From NCBI GenBank assembly GCA_021107495.1, contig JAIOSR010000549.1:1-7975 (forward strand): a DNA stretch of 7,975 nucleotides. Reading direction: 5' to 3'. Under the pieces are notes generated by a model that did no database searches, was not told the DNA's origin, and saw nothing but the letters and a program-made list of their open reading frames with translations. Shown piece after piece: positions 1 through 5,488 of the stretch. Both the position numbers and the translations under genes were made by a program. The stretch is from Desulfobacterales bacterium. GTDB lineage: Bacteria; Desulfobacterota; DSM-4660; Desulfatiglandales; Desulfatiglandaceae. Positions within the stretch are counted from its first letter, which is position 1. Every line of letters starts with the position of its first letter.

Positions 1-70
1 CTGCCGGTGTCTCCCATTTTTTCATTTGACTTTCACAGCGCGGGCATTTGGGTATTTCCTGATCGTTCAT
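1..70 (-). CDS. N-terminus of a small zinc-ribbon-like protein (cut by window edge)
   Basis: This is an ATG-started reading frame that leaves the window after 23 codons. The visible protein begins MNDQEIPKCPRCESQMKKW, with a CPRC knuckle at residues 9-12 typical of the first half of a zinc ribbon or rubredoxin-like metal site. The start is supported by an AGGGAG Shine-Dalgarno sequence at 77-82, six bases before the ATG. It lies immediately downstream of the hdrB terminator, so its transcription may depend on read-through or on a promoter I cannot see. It does not resemble the start of QmoC. The function cannot be named from so little sequence; it could be any small zinc-ribbon protein. Confidence 0.6.
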   Translation of the reverse strand, partial: MNDQEIPKCPRCESQMKKWETPA

Positions 71-82
71 TTTTTTCTCCCT

Positions 83-125
83 AAAAAAGAAAACCAAACC
101 CCTCAGGCCATGCCCGGGGATTTGG
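83..125 (-). terminator. Intrinsic terminator after hdrB
   Basis: Read on the minus strand, CCAAATCCCC (125 down to 116) pairs with GGGGTTTGG (102 down to 94), giving nine base pairs with one bulged base. A short GGC/GCC pairing is possible inside the loop. The stem is followed directly by the U-rich tract TTTTCTTTTTT (93 down to 83). It lies 25 bases past the hdrB stop codon and so marks the end of the qmoAB-hdrCB transcript. Confidence 0.75.
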
Positions 126-149
126 CTCTGATTGTCTGTTGATTCACTC

Positions 150-1031
150 CTAATGGCCCAATGCTGCCTGCAAAATACCCTCCGGCGGGATGATGTTATA
201 GTTCAAGGCAGCATCCTTTTTCATATCCAGCCCAAAGGCCACCGCCATCAACTGGGTCAGATAGACAATGGGGATGTCGAAATCGGTCCCGTACTTCTCA
301 TTGACTCTACCCTGGTACATCTCTAGATTCATGGCGCACATGGGACAAACCGTGGAGACAAGCTCGGCCCCGTGATTGATTGCATCTTCCAGAATATCCT
401 TCACTAATTCCAAGCAGTAATCTATCTCAGGAAGGAATATCCCTGAACCACAGCACCTTATCTTTTTGGGAAAAGGGACCGCCTCGGCGCCTAAGGCCTC
501 CAGGAGTCGATCCTGAACCACCGGCTTATCCACGCTATCATACTCGCCATATGGCCGGACAGACTGGCAACCTACATATCCGGCTACCTTAAGACCGTTT
601 AAAGGCTTGATTACCTTTTCTTTTATCTTGTCAACCCCCACGTCATTGTAGAGCACGTCCTGGATATGACGGACCTTGATACCACCTTTGTAGCTGAGGC
701 CCCCTTCTGCCAAGCATTCATTGACTTGTTTCAGCAGTTCAGGATCCTCCTGGATTTCATGGTTTACCTTGATCATCTGGATATAGCAGGAGCTACATGG
801 AGCAACTATATCGTAACTTCCCTTGGCCTCTGCCAGGGCAAGGTTGCGGGCATTAAGGACTTTTATAGAAAGATCATTTGCGCCGGCATAAGAAACGCTT
901 GCCCCGCAGCAGTTCCAGTCCTCAATCTCCTCGAATTCCATAGCCAATGCCTCGCAGGCCGGTTTTAGCGAGACAAGAAAATTTGCACCGGTTCCTTCTA
1001 AGCTGCAACCCCAATATAAGAAATATTTCAT
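150..1031 (-). CDS. hdrB: HdrB-like CCG-domain subunit associated with QmoAB
   Basis: A 293-residue protein of the heterodisulfide reductase subunit B family, soluble, with no membrane segment seen. It has two complete CCG domains. The first uses Cys9, Cys41-Cys42 and Cys79/Cys82, in the spacing C-x31-CCG-x35-CxxC. The second uses Cys155, Cys193-Cys194 and Cys229/Cys232. In methanogen HdrB each such set binds a non-cubane [4Fe-4S] cluster where disulfide chemistry occurs, so all ligands expected for two clusters are present. The length is that of ordinary HdrB. The start is firm: the ATG overlaps the hdrC stop as ATGA, and an AAAGGAGGTG ribosome site lies inside the end of hdrC. Position after qmoAB points to a role as electron donor or acceptor module for Qmo in place of QmoC. 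The actual redox partner (a thiol/disulfide, DsrC, or another carrier) is not shown by the sequence. Confidence 0.88.
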   Translation of the reverse strand: MKYFLYWGCSLEGTGANFLVSLKPACEALAMEFEEIEDWNCCGASVSYAGANDLSIKVLNARNLALAEAKGSYDIVAPCSSCYIQMIKVNHEIQEDPELLKQVNECLAEGGLSYKGGIKVRHIQDVLYNDVGVDKIKEKVIKPLNGLKVAGYVGCQSVRPYGEYDSVDKPVVQDRLLEALGAEAVPFPKKIRCCGSGIFLPEIDYCLELVKDILEDAINHGAELVSTVCPMCAMNLEMYQGRVNEKYGTDFDIPIVYLTQLMAVAFGLDMKKDAALNYNIIPPEGILQAALGH

Positions 1032-1618
1032 GCGGCCGCACCTCCTTTCCCCATTTTTTCTGCCTTATCCAACATTTTCCTGAGAGACTGGATCCCTTTG
1101 ATCTTCCTTTCGGGCAGCAATTTCATTCTCCTGTGAAGGAGCAGTTTCAGCCCCATATCCAGATACTTGAGGGTGCTCTTAATGCCCTCGATAAATCCCG
1201 CCGCAAAAAAGACACGCCTTGGAAGGTCTTTTTCGTCAATTCGACCGAGTCTGTATACCTGGTTCCAAAATTCCCTTCCAAAATTTGCAGTATCCCTTCG
1301 AGTAAGGATTCCCTGCTTTATGGCATAGTGGGCCAGACCGTGCATCACATCTATCACAGGGATTGACCTCGGGCACCGTACCTTGCATGTATAGCAGGAT
1401 GTGCAGAGCATAATGGATTTGGCGTTCAGAACTTCTTCCCTTTTGCCTAATCGTATCATCTGGAATATCTGCCGTGGAGGGTAGTCCATATTGAATCTCA
1501 ATGGGCATGATCCGGCGCACACGCCGCAATTCATGCACATCTTGATCTCTTCCCCGGCATCCACATTCTCAAACACTTCCTGGGCAAAAGAGGGATCATA
1601 GTTCACATTCTTTTCCAT
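1028..1618 (-). CDS. hdrC: HdrC-like iron-sulfur subunit associated with QmoAB
   Basis: A 196-residue iron-sulfur protein of the heterodisulfide reductase subunit C family. It carries two [4Fe-4S] motifs, Cys28-x2-Cys31-x2-Cys34-x3-Cys38-Pro and Cys72-x2-Cys75-x2-Cys78-x3-Cys82-Pro. The protein ends about 115 residues after the second cluster in a basic, helical tail (residues 130-190) with a GKGGAAA end. It lacks the cytochrome-b-type membrane domain that follows the HdrC-like part in QmoC, so it is a stand-alone HdrC. Its expected role is an electron wire between QmoAB and HdrB. The ribosome site is weaker (AGAGGT) than those of its neighbours. A 71-base gap containing a short direct repeat separates it from qmoB, and it overlaps hdrB by four bases, which suggests translational coupling of hdrC and hdrB. 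Confidence 0.88.
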   Translation of the reverse strand: MEKNVNYDPSFAQEVFENVDAGEEIKMCMNCGVCAGSCPLRFNMDYPPRQIFQMIRLGKREEVLNAKSIMLCTSCYTCKVRCPRSIPVIDVMHGLAHYAIKQGILTRRDTANFGREFWNQVYRLGRIDEKDLPRRVFFAAGFIEGIKSTLKYLDMGLKLLLHRRMKLLPERKIKGIQSLRKMLDKAEKMGKGGAAA

Positions 1619-1662
1619 AAGCGACCTCTTTCATGCTAACGGGTTTATGAGTTGGTAAGGCT

Positions 1663-1686
1663 ATCATCAATCGCAAATCATCAATC
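1663..1686. repeat. Short direct repeat between qmoB and hdrC
   Basis: The ten-base unit ATCATCAATC occurs at 1663-1672 and again at 1677-1686, a period of 14 bases. It fills part of the 71-base gap between the qmoB stop and the hdrC start. I see no hairpin or promoter with it; it may be a chance slippage repeat. Confidence 0.6.
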
Positions 1687-1689
1687 CTA

Positions 1690-3921
1690 TTACCATCCCT
1701 TGTACGGATTGGGACCGACTTCTTCAATAGTCTCCATGAACTCGTCTATAATTTTGGGAATTTTATCATAATCCGTTATTCCTATCTCAACGAACTGAAC
1801 ACGGCTGGATTCAAGGGCCAGCCTGTCAAGGGTCTCGGACACCTTGCTCAGCCTGATCTCCGCCAGTTCACTACCCTTTACAAAGTGACACTGGTAATCA
1901 TCTCCGTGCCTACAACCAAAAAGCAGTATCCCGTCAATACCTCCGGAAAGCGCATCGGCTATCCAGACCAGATTGAGGCCACCGAGACACCTCATGGGGA
2001 TAAACCGTACATAAGGGCTCCATTTCAGCCGCTTTATTCCTGCCATATCTACTGCTGGATAGGCATCGTTTTCACAAACAAGTACAATTACCCTTGGCTT
2101 TTCCTCATCCTCTTCCGGCACGTTGATCGCCTTAATCATCCTCCCGATCATCCCGACGGAATAGTTCTTAAAAGAGATAATCCTTTCAGGACAGGCCCCC
2201 ATACACACACCGCATCGCCTGCAGCGTGTGGGATTAGGAAGGGGATTTCCATCTTTATCTTCATTGATGGCGCCAAACGGGCACTCTTCCGTGCACCTCT
2301 TACACTGGGTACATCGCTGCATGTTAAATTCCGGGAATGACAGGTCTCCGGCCCTGGGATGGACCGCCATGCCAATTGCCGTGGCCTCGGTACATTGAAT
2401 CGCCTTCATGGCCGCACCCGTCGCATCATCTATGACCTTGGCCGTCTCCATGGGCCTTCTCACGCATCCGGCAGTATAAATACCAGTCCTGCGTGTTTCA
2501 TAGGGGAAACAGATAAAATGTGAATCCGGAAATCCATATTTCAGAGTGGGTAGTTCCGGTCCCTGGCGATACTCAAGGTTCAGGGCCGTGTTGGCAAAAA
2601 AACCGGAGTCCGCCGCGACTTCAATCTTGCCCTCCTCATCCGCACCTTCGGTATCCGGTGGTGCCTGAATCCTCGGGATCTCATCCGGCCTGGTCGCGGG
2701 GACCATTCCGACGGCCAAAACCACCATGTCCAGGTCCTCGATCTTGACCTTTTCACCCAAAAGCTCGTCATCTGCCTCCACGAAAAGCCTGCCGCCGGCT
2801 TCACCCACATTCGTTGCAGCCCCCCTGATAAAGATGTTTCCATCATTCTGGGCCTTGCGGTAAAAATCTTCTGACTGGCCTACTGTACGCACGTCTTTAT
2901 AGAGTATATAGTTTACGGATTCAGGATTCTGCTCTTTCACATAGGTGGCCTGTTTCATGGAAACCAGGCAGCAAACCGATGAACAGTAAGGAAGATGGTC
3001 AGGGTCTCTTGAGCCGGCACACTGGATAAAAAGGACGTTTTTGACATCGCTGCCATCGGAAGGCCTTGCTATCTTTCCTCCCGCGGCCATCTCCTCCATT
3101 TCCACATTCGTTACCACATCCTTAAATTTTCCGTAGCCTAAATGACCTAACTTATTGGCATCATAGGGGACCCATCCGGTGGCCTGAACCACGGCCCCCA
3201 CCCTTTCACTCACGGCATTCCCATTGGACTTGATGTCCACGGAAAACAGACCCGGCCCGCCGGCGATCTTCTCCACCGTAGAAGATATATGGACCTCTAT
3301 CTTTGGATTCTCCGTAACCGATTTTATCAGGTCTTCGGCATTCGTGTCAGTCAGTTCCTTATAAGGCATGGTGACACGCTGTTTCATCTTTCCCAAAAAA
3401 CCACCTAAGCGGTCTTCTTTTTCCACTAAGATGGCCTGGTACCCGGCTTTGGCGGTCTCCAACGCCGCTGTCATTCCTGCAAGACCTCCACCCACCACGA
3501 GGATGTCCTTGGAATATTCTTCCTCGGCCTTGTAGGGCTCGGGCAGTTCCGTATCATTGGCCTTGGAACAACCCATTCTCAGGTTGTCTTCAGCCAACAT
3601 CTGGGTATCTTCTTCCTTGGGGGCCTGACTCCAGGCCACCTGCTCCCTGAAATTAACCCTTTCAACTATCTTGTCCGGGCCAAAATCAAAGACATCATAG
3701 TTCACCCTCTGGGAACAGCCACAAATAATAATGGTATTAACGCCTTCCTCCTCTATATCCTTTTTTATGAGATCAACCCCTTCCTCTCCACAAAGGAATG
3801 GATGATCCTTACACAGGGGTACGCTTAAATCATCTGTTGCCAACTCTTTAATCGGGTCAATATCAAGGGCATCTCCAATGCCGCACCCGGTGCATATATA
3901 AACTGCTGTCTTTTTGTCCAT
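1690..3921 (-). CDS. qmoB: QmoB, HdrA-like flavoprotein with ferredoxin and MvhD-like domains
   Basis: A 743-residue cytoplasmic subunit of the Qmo complex, which supplies electrons to APS reductase. Domains in order: an HdrA-type N-terminal part with cysteines at 10, 13, 37, 44, 67 and 69; an FAD-binding domain with VVGGGLAGM at about 142-150 and the family motifs QCAGSRD (300-306), YCSSVCC (312-318) and AGCVRRP (484-490); and two ferredoxin [4Fe-4S] sites at Cys537/540/543/547 and Cys567/570/573/577. The C-terminus is an MvhD-like domain from about 608 with Cys616, Cys645, Cys670 and Cys678. This matches QmoB of sulfate reducers in length and order; in methanogens MvhD links hydrogenase to Hdr. 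The start is fixed by an AGGAGGT ribosome site that overlaps the last codons and stop of qmoA, only four bases separating the two genes. It clearly shares ancestry with qmoA next to it. Confidence 0.95.
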   Translation of the reverse strand: MDKKTAVYICTGCGIGDALDIDPIKELATDDLSVPLCKDHPFLCGEEGVDLIKKDIEEEGVNTIIICGCSQRVNYDVFDFGPDKIVERVNFREQVAWSQAPKEEDTQMLAEDNLRMGCSKANDTELPEPYKAEEEYSKDILVVGGGLAGMTAALETAKAGYQAILVEKEDRLGGFLGKMKQRVTMPYKELTDTNAEDLIKSVTENPKIEVHISSTVEKIAGGPGLFSVDIKSNGNAVSERVGAVVQATGWVPYDANKLGHLGYGKFKDVVTNVEMEEMAAGGKIARPSDGSDVKNVLFIQCAGSRDPDHLPYCSSVCCLVSMKQATYVKEQNPESVNYILYKDVRTVGQSEDFYRKAQNDGNIFIRGAATNVGEAGGRLFVEADDELLGEKVKIEDLDMVVLAVGMVPATRPDEIPRIQAPPDTEGADEEGKIEVAADSGFFANTALNLEYRQGPELPTLKYGFPDSHFICFPYETRRTGIYTAGCVRRPMETAKVIDDATGAAMKAIQCTEATAIGMAVHPRAGDLSFPEFNMQRCTQCKRCTEECPFGAINEDKDGNPLPNPTRCRRCGVCMGACPERIISFKNYSVGMIGRMIKAINVPEEDEEKPRVIVLVCENDAYPAVDMAGIKRLKWSPYVRFIPMRCLGGLNLVWIADALSGGIDGILLFGCRHGDDYQCHFVKGSELAEIRLSKVSETLDRLALESSRVQFVEIGITDYDKIPKIIDEFMETIEEVGPNPYKGW

Positions 3922-3925
3922 CGAG

Positions 3926-5194
3926 CTACCTCCTCGCGATTGATTGAATAGCCTTTAAGGCTGCTCCCGTGGCGTCTTGCACACATGAAGCGACATCGGT
4001 CGGTCTCCTGACACAACCGGCCCCGTAAATCCCGGTCTTCTCGGGATCATAGGCGAAAAACCCGTATTCGTCATAGGAAACATCCGGCGAAGGCTCAATT
4101 TCTATCTTGTTTGGGACCATGCCGGTCGCTAAGACAACCAGGTCAAAGCTCGTTCGAATCTGTTCGCCCGTATTTGTGTTTTCTCCTTCAAGCAGCAGGT
4201 CGCCCGTTTCCTCATCTTCGCTGATGTTTGCGATCTTGCTTTTGATAAAGCTGAGTTTTTCATCTCCCTGGACCTTAGTGTAAAAATCTTCCAGCCGGTC
4301 AAGGGCCCTTATGTCTATAAAGAAAATGGTCACATCACAGTCAGGATATTGTTCTCTCAGATAGGTCGAATGCTTCATGGAGGCCAGACAGCATATCCCC
4401 GAACAATAAGGAAGATGGTTTTCGTCTCGCGATCCTGCGCACTGTATAAAGGCCACATTCTTGGGCTCTTTGCCGTCCGAGGGACGCAATATCTTTCCCC
4501 CTGTCGGGCCGTTTGGAGAGGCCAGCCTCTCCATCATCACATTGGTAATCACGTTTTTATATTCCCCAAAGCCATAGTATTCAACCCTGGAGGCATCATA
4601 AGGATCCCAGCCCGCGGCCCAGACAATGGCTCCCACCTTGAGATCAAAAGTGGTCTCCTTCATTTCCAGATCAACGGCATCGTATTCACATGCCTCCTTA
4701 CATTTTTTCCCCTCTTCGGTCCCTGAAATGGTCGGATCCAGCACATATCTCATGGGAAATGCAAATTCATGGGGCAGATAAGCCGCCTTGATCTTGTCCA
4801 TACCGAAGTTAAAGGGGTTGTCTATCTCGCTCTCACACACCTCGGCACATTTCCCACAGCAGGTACACTTTTCGTTGACATAACGGGGAGCTAATTTAAC
4901 GGTCACATCATAGTCCCCTTCCTGTCCGGAAATACCCGTCACCTCGGCCATGGTGAAAAAACGGATTTTAGGATTCAATTTCATCCTTCTAAAATTGATC
5001 TCAAGACCGCAGTTCGGGGGGCACAGCTTGGGAAAGTACTGGTATAACTGGGTTACCCTTCCGCCCAAATACGGATTCTTTTCGACCAACACCACGTTAT
5101 GACCGGCCTCGGCCGCTTCCAGGGCGGCGGTGATTCCGCTCATGCCCCCGCCAACCACCAATATACTCTGGTTTGTCGTTTCTACTTCTGCCAT
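3926..5194 (-). CDS. qmoA: QmoA, HdrA-like flavoprotein of the Qmo complex
   Basis: A 422-residue FAD flavoprotein, soluble, of the size usual for QmoA. It has an N-terminal dinucleotide fold (VVGGGMSG at 13-20, ending VEKNPYLGG), a CPPNC motif at 58-62, and an iron-sulfur site Cys110-x2-Cys113-x2-Cys116-x3-Cys120. A second, incomplete cysteine pair follows at 165/169. The HdrA-family motifs QCAGSRD (251-257), YCSGICC (263-269) and GAGCVRRP (391-398) come next. QmoA works with QmoB in passing electrons to AprBA. It is the first gene of the second transcription unit, with a GGAGG ribosome site six bases before the ATG. The terminator and inverted repeat upstream suggest its own promoter. Its last codons (GCG AGG AGG TAG) double as the ribosome site of qmoB, so translation of the two is probably coupled. 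Confidence 0.95.
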   Translation of the reverse strand: MAEVETTNQSILVVGGGMSGITAALEAAEAGHNVVLVEKNPYLGGRVTQLYQYFPKLCPPNCGLEINFRRMKLNPKIRFFTMAEVTGISGQEGDYDVTVKLAPRYVNEKCTCCGKCAEVCESEIDNPFNFGMDKIKAAYLPHEFAFPMRYVLDPTISGTEEGKKCKEACEYDAVDLEMKETTFDLKVGAIVWAAGWDPYDASRVEYYGFGEYKNVITNVMMERLASPNGPTGGKILRPSDGKEPKNVAFIQCAGSRDENHLPYCSGICCLASMKHSTYLREQYPDCDVTIFFIDIRALDRLEDFYTKVQGDEKLSFIKSKIANISEDEETGDLLLEGENTNTGEQIRTSFDLVVLATGMVPNKIEIEPSPDVSYDEYGFFAYDPEKTGIYGAGCVRRPTDVASCVQDATGAALKAIQSIARR

Positions 5195-5246
5195 TGTATC
5201 CTCCAGGGTTGTAGTTTTTTCATATTCTTGGGATTTGTAATGCCCT

Positions 5247-5273
5247 ATTAATACAAAAAGCGTATTTCGTCAA
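5247..5273 (-). promoter_or_regulatory. Candidate promoter for qmoAB-hdrCB
   Basis: On the minus strand a TTGACG -35-like hexamer (5273 down to 5268) is followed by an AT-rich TATTAAT (5253 down to 5247). The spacing is 14-15 bases, shorter than the ideal 17, so the -10 assignment is weak. The -35-like part lies inside one arm of the inverted repeat at 5256-5334. A promoter somewhere in this gap is likely because a strong terminator precedes it. Confidence 0.3.
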
Positions 5274-5334
5274 TAGCCATTTTTTCACTTATTTATGGGA
5301 AACGCGAAAATGTCCATTGACCAAATACGCTCTT
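5256..5334. repeat. Long imperfect inverted repeat in the qmoA leader
   Basis: The arm at 5259-5283 (starting AGCGTATTTCGTCAAT) is the reverse complement of 5307-5331 with 22 of 25 positions pairing, around a 23-base centre. Two further pairs can form outside a one-base mismatch (5256-5257 with 5333-5334). There is no U-tract after it on the minus strand, so it is not a simple terminator. It could be an operator for a dimeric regulator or a hairpin in the 5' leader of the qmo transcript. An additional copy of the inner sequence AATAGCCA, in inverted orientation, lies at 5341-5348. Confidence 0.7.
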
Positions 5335-5384
5335 AATTCGTGGCTATTCACTGGAATTGATTTAGGGTAAAGCTGTATTTATTT

Positions 5385-5418
5385 GGAAAAAGGCCGGCAC
5401 ATTGGCCGGCCTTTTTCC
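5385..5418 (-). terminator. Strong intrinsic terminator between aprA and qmoA
   Basis: A perfect 14-bp stem (GGAAAAAGGCCGGC at 5385-5398 pairing with 5405-5418) closes a six-base loop. On the minus strand the GC-rich core is followed by TTTTT. Because the stem also has A-T pairs on its outer side it could work in both directions. It lies 70 bases past the aprA stop and separates the aprBA transcript from the qmo transcript. Confidence 0.88.
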
Positions 5419-5434
5419 GGATTCAGATAATGAA

Positions 5435-5469
5435 ATGCCCCGGACATCAAGGGATGATGTCCGAAGCAT
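5435..5469 (-). other. Hairpin in the aprA 3' untranslated region
   Basis: CGGACATCA (5441-5449) pairs perfectly with TGATGTCCG (5455-5463) around a five-base loop. Four more pairs (ATGC 5435-5438 with GCAT 5466-5469) extend it past a two-base internal loop. It starts about 20 bases after the aprA stop, has no U-tract, and precedes the terminator at 5385-5418. It may protect the 3' end of the highly expressed aprBA message; that role is an inference. Confidence 0.65.
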
Positions 5470-5488
5470 GTTCAGTTGGGGTTAGAGA

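Noticed and set aside
947..1366. 139-codon plus-strand frame across the hdrC/hdrB junction
   Set aside because: Antisense to two well-supported genes with intact cysteine motifs. No ribosome site.
1885..2340. 151-codon plus-strand frame opposite the ferredoxin and MvhD part of qmoB
   Set aside because: Antisense shadow; the minus-strand frame carries all the cluster motifs.
2970..4450. Repeated DNA between qmoA and qmoB (for example TAAGGAAGATGGT near 2987 and 4408)
   Set aside because: This is explained by shared ancestry of the two HdrA-like genes around the QCAGSRD...LPYCS motif; it is not a separate repeat element.
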